Source: Poa pratensis
Lineage: Eukaryota; Streptophyta; Magnoliopsida; Poales; Poaceae
Reading direction: 5' to 3'
Assembly (NCBI GenBank): GCA_947311845.1
Contig: CAMZMU010000071.1
Span: 16,083,534-16,147,533, forward strand
DNA: 64,000 nt
Below are positions 12,845 to 22,800 of the stretch, piece by piece. A program made the translations under genes and the position numbers. The stretch's first letter is position 1; each line of letters begins with the position of its first letter. The notes beneath the pieces are model-generated. The model was given only the letters and a program-made list of their open reading frames with translations, did not search any database and was not told where the DNA came from.

Positions 12845-13142
12845 TGTACTTATTTGTTTCCATAAATGTACCCTTTTTTAGAAAAGCGGTATTCCTTATA
12901 ATAATTTTGTTGATCATCGTGAACCCACTTAGCCAACACGATTTTGTTTCAAAGAGAGAAACCATTGATATCAAGTAAACAACTAGACATAATAACAAAC
13001 CGAAATAAACTAGATGCAGAAAACTATTTTTTTGTGTTTTTGATAATTAAAAGCAAACAAGATAAAATAAAATAAACTAAGCAAGACAATAACAAAGTAA
13101 AGAGATTGGAAGCGTGAAACTCCCCTTGCAGAAATTCTTGCT

Positions 13143-13159
13143 CCCCGGCAACGGCGCCA
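13143..13159 (-). other. Primer binding site, tRNA-Asp (Gypsy-2)
   Basis: The plus strand reads CCCCGGCAACGGCGCCA, a perfect 17-base match to the 3' end of plant tRNA-Asp including the CCA. It is ten bases from the 5' LTR and fixes the element's orientation as minus. Confidence 0.92.
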
Positions 13160-13169
13160 GAAAAATGCT

Positions 13170-14781
13170 TGATGACGTGGACACACGTTCGTTGGGAGAC
13201 CCCAAGAGGAAGGTATGAAGCAGTGCAGCAGCAAGTTTCCCTCAGTAAGATACCAAGGTTATCAGATCCAGTAGGAGCAAGAAACACTTCTGAAGGTTGT
13301 CAACGGTGCCGAAAAGTACTTGCGTGTGGAAGGGAGTTCGGCTGTTGACGTGGAACCTGCACACAACACAATCAAACTACTTTGCCCCAACGAAACAGGA
13401 AGGGTGTCAATCTTCTGGCTTGCTGAAAACAAAGGATTAAACGTATGGTGTGGAAAATAGTGTTTAATTGCAGAGAATGAAAAGGAACAATGATTGCAGT
13501 TGGTTGTATTATCAGTGTAAAAGAATGGACCGGGGTCCACAGTTCACTAGTGGTGTCTCTCCATAAAAGATAACTAACATGCTGGGTGAACAAATTACAG
13601 CTGGGCAATTGACAAAATATTGAGCGCATGACAATGCATATATATGACATGATGATTACTATGATATTCATGTGGGCATTACGACAAAATACATAGACCG
13701 TTATCCAACAGCGTCTATGACTAATAATCCACCTCCAGGTTGTCATACCGAGTTCCCCGTTGGTATTAAGTTGCAAGCAACGGATAATCGCATTAAGTAA
13801 TGTGCGTAATGTAAACAAATGCATTAGACCTAACGGCGCACCCTTAAGCTAAGCATCGGTTATTTTATCCCTAGTGGCAACACACATCCACAATCTTAGA
13901 AGTTGTTGTCACTCTCCCAGATTACCGGAGGCATGAACCCACTATCTAGCATAAATACTAACTCTTGGAGTTACAAGCATCTACTTGGCCAAAGCATCTA
14001 CTAGTAACGGAAAGCATGCAAGATCATAAATAACATATAAGATAGATTGATAATCAACTTGACATAGTATTCAATATTCATCGGATCCCAGCAAACACAA
14101 CATGTAGCATTACAATAAGATGATCTTGATCATGATAGGCAGCTCACAAGATCTAAACATGATAGCATAAAGTGGAGAGACAACCATCTAGCTACTGCTA
14201 TGGACCCGTAGTCCAAAGATGAACTACTCACGCATCACTCCGGAGGCAGGCATGGTGATGTAGAGCCCTCCGGTGATGATTCCCCTCTCCGGCAGGGTGC
14301 CGGGAAGAGCTTCAGAACCCTCCCGAGCTAGGGTTGACGAGGCGGCGGCGGCTATGGAACTTTTCGTGGATGGAGGCTCGGGTGTCTAGGGTTTTCCCGT
14401 GAAGATGAATAAATAGGCGAAAGGGCGGCGGCTGGAGCGACCCGAGGGGCCCACACCCCACCACGGCGCGGTTGGAGGGGGGCCGCGCCGCCCTAGGGTG
14501 TGGCGCCCTCCTCGGTCCCTCGTCTCTCCTTCGGACTTCGTGTACGTGTTGGAAAAATAGGAGGTCCTGTCCAGGTTTCGTCCAATTCCGAGAATATTTC
14601 CAGAACAGCTTTTCTGAAATACAAAAATAGCAGAAAACAGGAACTGGCACTGTGGCATCTTGTTAATAGGTTAGTCCCAGAAAATGCATAAAAATGCTAT
14701 GAAGTGTATGTAAAACATGTAACAATTGGTATAATATCAACATGGAACATCGGAAATTATAGATACGTTTGAGACGTATCA
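13170..14781 (-). repeat. 5' LTR of Gypsy-2
   Basis: Pairs with 7641-9241. On the plus strand it starts TGATGACGTGG and ends GTATCA at 14781, followed by ATCAT. Confidence 0.92.
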
Positions 14782-15652
14782 ATCATCAAAGCCGATAGCA
14801 TAATTTCAAAAGTAGACATCGACATGTCAATCACGTCATCTTATGCGACTCATGCTTAACCTTTCGGTTACCGTGTTCCGAGGTCAGGTATGTACATGCT
14901 AGGCTCGCCATAGCAACCTTCAGCGTATACGTGTGTGCAAACATGTCTTACACCCACTGTATGCGAACGACGATATGTCTGACACCCGATCGTCACGGCC
15001 TGCCTCATAACGTAGAACTTTCTTGGTGGTGCACGCCAAAGGGAGAACACTAATATTGGTATTTTGGAGGGATCATCTTATATTACTACCGCCGTGTAAC
15101 TAATATATAACCATATATATATATACACAATATAAGATACACACAATAATATCAAAATGTAATGCGACATGATATGGTCTTGCTCTGATGGTCTCCTTCG
15201 CGCCCATAGTTTATAAACAATTTACTAAAACTTACCTTGACCATATCACATTGCCCCTGCAAAATAAAGTTAGACGCCTTCTACTTTATCTTTTGCATAT
15301 TTTACGTGGCTTGGGGCTTTCGTAAATAGAACCGTTTCTTACCTATGAACCTACAACCACAACAATGATCAAATAGTCGACTATTTTGTATCCCTTTTGG
15401 GCCCTCCATTGAAAATGCAAAGCCAACTATTGAGAGAGAGACAGACACCCGTCAGTCACATATACGGAGCAAGCCGTATGTCAGTTGTGGAACCAGTCTC
15501 GCGTAAGCGTACTCGTAAAGTCGGTCCGGGCCGCTTCATCAACACAATGCCGTCGGCTAATACAAGTGCACACTAGAGGGTAGCAACTAAAAGAACGATG
15601 CCCTCATATTCAACATGAGTTCTAAAACCGTACAACATCTACGCATAGATCG
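14782..15652 (-). other. Copia leader, LTR-proximal part
   Basis: Non-coding leader between the Copia primer site and the Gypsy-2 insertion. It is AT-rich with a TATATATATA stretch near 15112. No open frame of note. Confidence 0.65.
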
Positions 15653-15664
15653 GCTCTGATACCA
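15653..15664 (-). other. Primer binding site, tRNA-iMet (Copia)
   Basis: The plus strand reads GCTCTGATACCA, the complement of TGGTATCAGAGC, the classic plant Copia primer site. It is one base from the LTR. Confidence 0.92.
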
Positions 15665-16106
15665 CTGAAGGAGATCGTAGGCAGAAAACAAAAAAATTCC
15701 TAACAATGATAACCTTAATACTAGCCAGAATCTATTACTATGCAGATATACCGTAACGGAGGAGATCGATGTACATACCCTTGAAGACCGAAAAGCGGGG
15801 ATTACGCTCCCGCACAAGCGTTGTCGATAAAGCCGACGTAGCCGACTCAAGGTCATGAACACGAACTCCTCCAAGTGTCGCACGTGAGGCACCTCGTAGC
15901 TCTACACACGTACGGTGTACACGACGACCTCCGGGCTCCGATCCAGCAAAGCAGCGGAAGCAGAAGATTTGGACCGAAGAAGACCAGCAGCGCGACGGAG
16001 TGCGTATGGTGGAGAAAACTCAACCCGTGCGTAGCTCCAATTTCGGAGTCACGTCTAAACGGATCAGAGAGAGAATTGGGTGAATTTCCAAGGCATGGGG
16101 GCACCC

Positions 16107-16116
16107 CTATTTAAAG
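16107..16116 (-). promoter_or_regulatory. Candidate TATA element of the Copia LTR
   Basis: The minus strand reads CTTTAAATAG after a CCTCCTCC block and about 440 bases before the LTR's 3' end. Position and orientation fit a U3 core promoter. Assigned by motif only. Confidence 0.45.
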
Positions 16117-16224
16117 GAGGAGGAGGGGTGTCACCCTTGGTGGCTTAGCCATGTGGGACTAATCCCACCTGGTGGGCCCTATTCGGCCCACCTAGGCCGG
16201 CCGCCCCTCTTCTGGGGTGCGGCT

Positions 16225-16244
16225 CCCCCCCCCCCCCCCCCCCC
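16225..16244. repeat. Poly-C tract (20 bases)
   Basis: An uninterrupted run of 20 C within the Copia LTR. Probably length-variable and hard to sequence. Confidence 0.9.
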
Positions 16245-17300
16245 TCATGGACCTCTCTTCTGGGAGATGGCCCATTTAGAGTTGGGGCTGCCAATAAATT
16301 CAAAAATAAATAAAATAAAATATATTTTATCATTAATTCTATTAATTAATATTAAATACATATTATCTAATTTATTCCGGCTCCGAAGTTGCCCTCCGAA
16401 CTCCATCGGATATGTGACGAAACATTTCCGGTGCTCTCTTCTATTTTCTCTTATGCGTCCAATCTAATATAAACGTCGCCTACCCTTAAGTGTGCCACCC
16501 TATGGTTCGGGATCACTCCAGACATGATCGAGACCGTTCTCCGATCAATGACTAACAGCGGGGTCATGGATACCCATGTAAGTCCCTCTACGTCCACGAA
16601 TATCTTTGTCGTTTGAACCTCAAGATGTCAAGTCTCAAACTTTTTGCCTGGCGATACTTAGTTTGTCCGAGACTCGATCTCAGACATCGCCATCCTAGCT
16701 CGATCTCGTTACCGACAATACTATTCTTTACTCGTCTGTGATATTGCATCCTCGTGACCTAGTCACATGCTTGCAAGCTCATTTGATGCAATCTCACCGA
16801 GTGGGCCCAGAGTATCTATCCTGCTATACGGATTGGCAAATTCCGCTCTTGATCATACACCTCAACATATTTCCTTCGGATACCCGAGAGGGACACCTTT
16901 ATTGTCATCCTATATAAGGAGTGACGTTTGATGCAATCAAAGTACCTTCCAGAAATAGCAATTAAATATGATCTCACGGTCGAAGGCATAAGTACTACGT
17001 CCTATATATATTGGGTGCGTCCATCATATCATTCACCTAATGATATGACTCCATTATTAATTGACGTCCAAGTCCATGATCAGGAAACCTTGATCATCTG
17101 TTGATCTCAATGGACTAGTAAGGAGGCTACTAGGGACCTGGTTGTTTACATATCACACGTGTATTAATGTTTCTGCTTAATACAGTTATAGCATGGTATA
17201 AAACGTATTATGAATAATCGAGATATGACAAATAAAATATCTTTATAAATTGCCTCTAGGGCATATCTCCTTCAGTCTCCCATTTGCACTAGAGTACAAT

Positions 17301-17468
17301 TTAATCTAGATTACAACTTGGTAAAAGCCTAACACCTATAGCATCTTGGTGTTGTTCATGCTTGTCTCGTGGAAGAGGCTTCGTCAGCGGATATGCAACA
17401 TTCAGATCCGTATGTACTTTGCAAATCTTTACGTCGCCTTCCTTGACATACTGTCTTATCACATGGCC
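17301..17468 (-). pseudogene. Copia pol C-terminus (RNase H tail)
   Basis: The minus-strand translation IRQYVKEGDVKICKVHTDLN followed by DPLTKPLP-like residues (here YPLTKPLPRDKHEQHQ) is the conserved end of the Ty1/copia RNase H domain. It reads straight toward the polypurine tract and the LTR at 17274. The rest of the domain is cut off near 17468, where GC-rich DNA of a different origin starts. It belongs to a second Copia copy joined to the first through the shared LTR. Confidence 0.85.
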
Positions 17469-17481
17469 ACGGACCGCACTG

Positions 17482-17724
17482 ATGGCGCAGTTCAAGGCGG
17501 ACCTGGTCCTCGTCGACGAGCTATTTGCCCTAGAGAGACAGATCGAGGAGGAGGACTCCGACTTCGAGTGGACATTCGACGACGACGAGGAGGAGGACCA
17601 GACCGGCGCCTCCGGTTCCTCTCTCGCTCCCGGCACAATGACGACCAAGCAGGTGCCTCCAGATCCGCTCCCGCTGCCAGAGACCACGCCAGCGCCTCCG
17701 GGTCCGCCCCCGAGCTCATTGTGA
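17482..17724 (+). CDS. Acidic, proline-rich hypothetical protein of a transposon remnant
   Basis: 80 codons starting MAQFKADLVLVDELFALERQ, with an acidic middle (EEEDSDFEWTFDDDEEEDQ, residues 22-40) and a Pro-rich end (PLPLPETTPAPPGPPPSSL). It looks like the C-terminal piece of a transposon-borne frame or a captured host fragment. I do not recognise a domain. The upstream codons come from the Copia junction. Confidence 0.35.
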   Translation: MAQFKADLVLVDELFALERQIEEEDSDFEWTFDDDEEEDQTGASGSSLAPGTMTTKQVPPDPLPLPETTPAPPGPPPSSL

Positions 17725-17888
17725 TCTGCAACGTCTCCGACGAGTAGTTTCTTTACGTGATCTATGTAGTTTGACGGTTGCGTACATTGCAGATTCATTG
17801 TAGTAATTTGTTAATGGGGGTATGGCTGCGGCACACCAGAAATATATGGTTGTCCGAACGTGTCCACAAACGGGGGTATGACTGCGGC

Positions 17889-18358
17889 GGATTGGGATTC
17901 AGTGACATGCCCATGGCATGTCACCACGTAACTGGCGGCCTTCTATCCACCGTTCACTCTACATCCAACCGTGGAGATTAACCCAAAAGTTGAAGTCAAA
18001 ATTCAAACAATTCAGAAATTTTTGAAAAAAACTATAGTAGATCGTATATGGTCTGATTTATATTATGCGAAATTTTCGCTTCATTTGGATAATTTTGGTT
18101 AATTTTTAAATAGCTTTTCATACTTTAAACTTTAAAAGCTATCAAACCATAAACAAGTGATCCAAATGAAACGGAACTTTCTCAGAATACAAAATGAACC
18201 ATATACGATTTACTAGAATTTTTCATTTTTTTCTAAAATGTTTAAATTTTGACTTCAACTTTTGGGTTAATCTCATCCATTGGATGGAGAGTGAAGGGTT
18301 AATGGGAGGCTCCAGTTACGTGGAGACATGCCACTGGCATGTCACTGAATCCCAGTCC
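17889..18358. mobile_element. Mutator-like MITE, 470 bp, perfect 9-bp target duplication
   Basis: The termini are GGATTGGGATTCAGTGACATG and the inverse of GGACTGGGATTCAGTGACATG, one mismatch over 21 bases. Subterminal arms (GATTAACCCAAAAGTTGAAG against its complement near 18255) extend the fold-back. The direct duplication GACTGCGGC flanks both sides (17880-17888, 18359-18367). Nine-base duplications and long inverted repeats are typical of the Mutator superfamily. There is no coding content. Confidence 0.9.
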
Positions 18359-18451
18359 GACTGCGGCACACCAGAAATAGGGGCTGTCTGAATGTGTCCG
18401 CAGACATATAGGGGCAGCTTTTGCCCATTCCGGTCGGAGATGCTTCAATTA

Positions 18452-18637
18452 GGAAATCCTGAACTTGTAGAGCTTAGGTAAATCAAAATTCAGTTTGCCG
18501 AAATTCCAAGTCAAAATGTTCAAAGGTTTAAAATAGACCGGGATTCGAAATTTGAATGTACCGATATCAGGGATTGCAAGTTTGGGGTTCGATTTAGCTA
18601 AGCTCTACAAGTACAGGATTTGTTTTGGACTTTTTTA
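18452..18637. mobile_element. Small inverted-repeat element with 9-bp flanking duplication
   Basis: Near both ends lies an inverted repeat (AATCCTGAACTTGTAGAGCTT against the complement of 18598-18620). CTTCAATTA is duplicated at 18443-18451 and 18638-18646. The extreme right end does not match the left, so the right boundary is uncertain. Confidence 0.55.
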
Positions 18638-18646
18638 CTTCAATTA

Positions 18647-19224
18647 ACACAGGTTCTAAACCGCGGTTGGACCGAGAAAGGTGTAGCGATACATACGCCA
18701 GAGTGGTCACACAATAAACGCCAGTGCTTTGACGGGAGACCGGTCCCCACGGTCATTGGATGTGTGCAGCACGTCACGCACTCGTGCCAGAAACGCACAA
18801 CACATGAACCCCGATTACCACACGTCCACATGATGGCAGATCAAAGCCCAACAGCTTCCCTCACCCCCTCCAACAGTGTTACATTTCTTTGCTCAAGATA
18901 AAGACTGTTCTATGACCATGCACATGTCACGAGATGCCAAGTAAATCATGCATTCGGAACTCGGAAGGCTAAATAACTTTGGTCACAATGAAACAACCAG
19001 GATGCTGAGCCAGCAGGCAGTAGATATCCAATCGAGAAACAAAGAACGGCAGCTAACTGTATATGCTGGAACCATTACATCATCAGTTGTGACAGCATCC
19101 TTCATCAGTGATAAACACGCGTTACAGCAATAAGAACTTTACCCTAAACAGCCGGTAGATTTCTCAGGATCGCAGATTTGTACAGTCTCGCAAAATAGTC
19201 TCTCCTCCTCCGGAAATCCATAAC
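18647..19224. other. Unassigned intergenic DNA
   Basis: No supported gene, repeat or RNA was seen here. It lies downstream of the Pumilio gene. Confidence 0.5.
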
Positions 19225-19587
19225 GGTGCATGGGTCTAGATGCACCCACTATGCATTTTATTTTTAATTTTTTTTTAGAATGTCAAAAAATTCCGAAAAA
19301 AAATCCGGATGTAAATTACAGCGTGATGTGTTAGCACAAAAATTGGCATGGTGAAAAAACTTTTTTTGCAACCTGTACAAAAAAGACAATTTTCGGACAC
19401 GTACATATACTTTTCGGTATGTCCGAATTTGTCTTTTTTGCTAAGGTTGCAAAAAAAGTTTTTTCACCATGCCAATTTTTGTGCTGACTGCAAATATGTT
19501 GGACTACATGCAAATATTTTTTTTCGAATTTTTTGACATTCGGAAAAAAAAAATTCTAGCTAGCGGGTGCAGCTGCACCCGCTAGCC
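19225..19587. mobile_element. Hairpin-forming MITE downstream of Pumilio
   Basis: Two arms of about 65-70 bases pair almost perfectly (19334-19400 with 19415-19484; for example GCACAAAAATTGGCATGGTG against its complement). Outer GGTGCA- and TGCACC-type ends flank them. No clean target duplication was found. It starts about 265 bases past the Pumilio stop codon, so it may lie in the 3' untranslated region. Confidence 0.7.
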
Positions 19588-19851
19588 AAATCGTCGTGTC
19601 CCTCCTCCTCCTTTTTTACACCTAAACAACTTGTACAGGACGCCTATCTTCTCTGCAGCGGCACGAGGTAAATGAACAAACTCTCGGAGCCAAACCCTGA
19701 CACGACTATAGGCTCAAACTACAAAATGTACAAAGTTCCGAGTACAACATGATTATTTATTTTTCTAACTTGGCTTGCAGCAGCCTAAAGCAAGCAGCAG
19801 AAGGTAGATCTGGGTAGCCATGGTTAGCTGTACATGGTCATTTCTATGCCA
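19588..19851 (-). other. 3' flank or 3' untranslated region of the Pumilio gene
   Basis: Non-coding sequence immediately after the stop codon. No polyadenylation signal could be fixed. Confidence 0.5.
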
Positions 19852-22800
19852 TTACGAAGGATAATGTGACTGAAGTCCAATCCTTCTCTCTGGATTTAAA
19901 GTGCATAAAATTAGTTAAAAAGTACAGCAGAAGATGGATAAAGCAGTAGAAATGCAGGGAACTGGTGTATTTTAATGATGCAGCAAAGGTTGAACACTGA
20001 AGCTTACCACCAGCAGCAACTAGTTTTTCTACTCGAGCAACAATGTGCTTCCCATATGTATATTTCTTCAGCGCATTTAGGTGAACCTTTATTCGTGAGA
20101 GAATCAACTCTCTCTGCTGATCATCACATGTCTCTAGTACTTTCTGTACAACATAGTTACCAAATTGATCCTTCATCATGGCCTGCACACGTTATGGGTA
20201 GATGTCTCAGATAGTTGAACACCTCTTCATATTAAGACGATTTTAGGGAATAAGCTATAAAATTTGCCAAACTCCAAATGTGCATTCCGAATACAAAAAA
20301 CATGACACACCATGAATCGATACAATTGTGTCATACTCGTATTCATTACTCCCTCCGTTCCATTTTAATTGACTCACATATATTTAGATATGGATGTACC
20401 TAACACTAAAACGCGTCTAGATGCATCCATATGTAGATATATGTGAGTCAATTAAAATGGAACTTTTTTTTGCATGGAAAAGGAGCTCTCGCTACCATGG
20501 CGTTCGTGGGCGTGCTGCCGGCGCCGCCGGCCTGATCTCCTTCGTCCAGCCTCCGCTCCAGCCGCCGTGTCCAGATCCGTGGTCCCCTCGGCGCACTCTC
20601 TCCAGCCCGGTGCTCGGCATGTAGGGCTTCGTGCCTTGACGTCGCGGCGCCCCCCGGAGTTCGCTGCTCTTGCCCGCATGCTCGTCCAGCGCCGCCGAGC
20701 TCGCCGCGGCCGTCCTCGCTTCCCGCAAGTCGGACCCCTCCGTCCGTGGTCGGATGCTAGTCAAGCGCTCGGCCAAGGTTTCGATTGCGGGCTCTCCGGC
20801 TCCGCCTCCGCCTCTCGTCGCTCCTTCAGCCGCAAGGGCCTCGTCGTGCGAGCTGCTGATGTGCTCTCTTCCCCGACCTGAAGCTGCTTCAACGGCCACG
20901 TTGCTCCCGTCGGCGGATGCTGCGCCGGCGACCACCCTGCTCAAGCCAGCAGCTACGCCGATGATGGTCAGGCGCTCCACGGCTGCAAGTGCGGCCACCA
21001 TGGCACCGTTGCCCGCCGCCTCGGCTCACCTGTCGGTTGGGCAGCTTGGGTCCGACCCTGCCGTGCTGATCGAGGGCCTTGGGTCCTTGTCGCTGGCTGC
21101 CTCGTCGGTGGAGGTCGTCCCCGAGTCACCCGGGTTGGGGCTGGAGCCGTGTCGGTCTGCGGGCACGATGACGCCAACTGCCCCGGCTGCTGCTTCCGGC
21201 CATGTCGCTGACCCTGCCGCGTCTTTTGCTGCTGCTGGGTGTGGAGGCGATGCAAGACAGTGTGGAGGTGAAGGTGATGCAAGGCGTCACTCCAATGCCG
21301 AGGCCAGGGCTTCTTTCCCAGCCTCCCGGTTGGGTGCGGGAAGCAAGGAGGATGTGTCCAGGAGATGGCAAGACGTGCCTTCGAGGCACCGCCCACACAG
21401 CTCGGCCATGTCCACGCCTCCCGTCGTCCGTTGTTCTCGTCCGGCTACTCCGGTGTGGCTGAGGGATCGATGCTTTCGCTGCCTCTCCAAAGGTCACCGT
21501 GCCCGCTCCTGCAGGAACCCAATTCGATGCATGAGCTGCCTCTGTTTCGGCCATGTCGCTCGCTTTTGCCGTGTTGTGCCCAGTATGGATGAGTCCTCGC
21601 CACTTCGATGTGCTGCTTCATCGCCCCTCCAACCGGCTGTTCCCTCGCCTGCCCTCGCCAACGATGCTACCTTGACTGGCGTGGCTTTGCAGCACATTCC
21701 CTTGGAGGATGTTGTGTTGCTTCGATCTCAACTTTGTGACTGCCTTGCTCAGGTTCGGAGTGTATTGGCCAGAGCGGAGGATGCTCTTGGCAAGCTGCAG
21801 GTTGTGCCTTTGCTACCTAAGGAGGTTGGTTCCTTGAACCGTGTGGACGTGTGTGCGGCTTATGAACATGAGTCGTCTCTAGTTGTTGATGATGTGGTTG
21901 TTGAGATGATGTCGGAGACTGGCGATGAAGCCATTGTTGTCGAGGCCCATGAAGAGTCGTCTGTGGATGGGGAGGATTGCTTCTTTGGCTGTTTCTCTCC
22001 TCGTGCAAGCCCGTCCCCGCAGCCAATGAGGCCAGTTGTTTCTCAGTATGAGGAGATCATGCAGATTATGCCTGAGCTTCGAGAGCTATGTGGGGAGAAC
22101 TCAACCACTCCTCCTCTGTCGATGGTGCAGCTGCAGATGGATTCGCTTGGCACCTCGACGGTGACTTCCACACCACCTCTGCTAGTTCCTAGCAAGACGA
22201 TTGACTGTGGTGTCAAGGTAATTGAACCGGATGCTTTGGCTCGAGACTCTGAGACGCTATTTGCCAAAGAGCTTTGTAACCTGCTCACCATGTTGGAGGC
22301 AGTTAGCTCTGGATCTTCCCAAGAGATTGCTAGGCTCCTGATAGAGGAGGCTGCGATGGGCAAAGTCAAGAAGGTGAAGAAATATCTCAGAACCAAAATC
22401 AAGAAGAGTGACGTTGCAAGAAAGGCGCCGGTGGTTGTTTGATGGTTTGTCCTGGACCTATGTTCTTGTGTTTTTAGTGGGTTTCCCTTGCGACACGGCT
22501 TTTCTGTATGTCGGAGTTTGCCGCTGTTTGAGAGAATTAGGTAGTCTACCTAGGCGTTTTGGGAGTTGTGCGTTTTGAGAGTTGTCCGCATGTGTTTTGT
22601 TGTAATGGTTTTCGCCCGGTTTCTTCCACAAATAAACCGGGTGCCTTCTTCTTATTTAATATATAAGGCAAAGCTTTTGCCTTCGTTAAAAAAATTAAAA
22701 TGGAACAGAGGGAGTATATCACAGTCTATCTTTATGCAAATTTAATGAAACTTGCAGATTTCTAGATGTGTTCTCGCATATACATGTTTGATATTCTGGA

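Larger units (their letters stand above)
7641..14781 (-). mobile_element. Gypsy-2: complete non-autonomous LTR retrotransposon
   Basis: A complete element on the minus strand: 3' LTR 7641-9241, polypurine tract from 9242, non-coding region, two conserved frames (11800-12844), tRNA-Asp primer site (13143-13159) and 5' LTR 13170-14781. It lies in the leader of the Copia element, flanked by ATCGT/ATCAT. Its LTR and 3' region belong to the Gypsy-1 family, but its coding part is unrelated to the Gypsy-1 gag. The LTRs are more alike than those of Gypsy-1, which suggests a more recent insertion. No pol genes are present. Confidence 0.9.
15666..17274 (-). repeat. Copia LTR (1609 bp) with internal sequence on both sides
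   Basis: The ends are TGAAGGAGAT and ATCTCCTTCA. On the minus strand it begins TGAAGGAGATATGCCCTAG, like the Angela/BARE/Inga group of Triticeae Copia elements. Downstream (lower coordinates) comes the primer site and leader. Upstream (17275 on) comes a polypurine tract (AAATGGGAGAC) and the pol C-terminus. It therefore serves as both a 5' and a 3' LTR. A candidate TATA element (CTTTAAATAG, 16107-16116) and a 20-base C run (16225-16244) lie inside. Confidence 0.88.
17469..18451 (+). mobile_element. DNA-transposon remnant with one small frame, split by a MITE
   Basis: A GC-rich stretch that ends in GTCCGCAGACAT and CGGTCGGAGATGC, terminal-type sequence of non-autonomous class II elements in grasses. 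The MITE at 17889-18358 splits it. The family is not identified and the left end is cut by the Copia junction. Confidence 0.45.
20349..22714. mobile_element. Stowaway MITE, interrupted by a LINE-like element
   Basis: The ends are CTCCCTCCGTTCC and GGAACAGAGGGAG, flanked by TA on both sides (20347-20348, 22715-22716). Internally ATTTTAATTGACTCACATATA pairs with its complement at 20436-20456. Without the insertion the MITE is about 120 bases. Assigned to Tc1/mariner-type Stowaway by terminal sequence and TA duplication. Confidence 0.88.

Noticed and set aside
20492..21554. Minus-strand frames opposite the LINE ORF
   Set aside because: Low-complexity GC-rich shadows of the zinc-knuckle frame.
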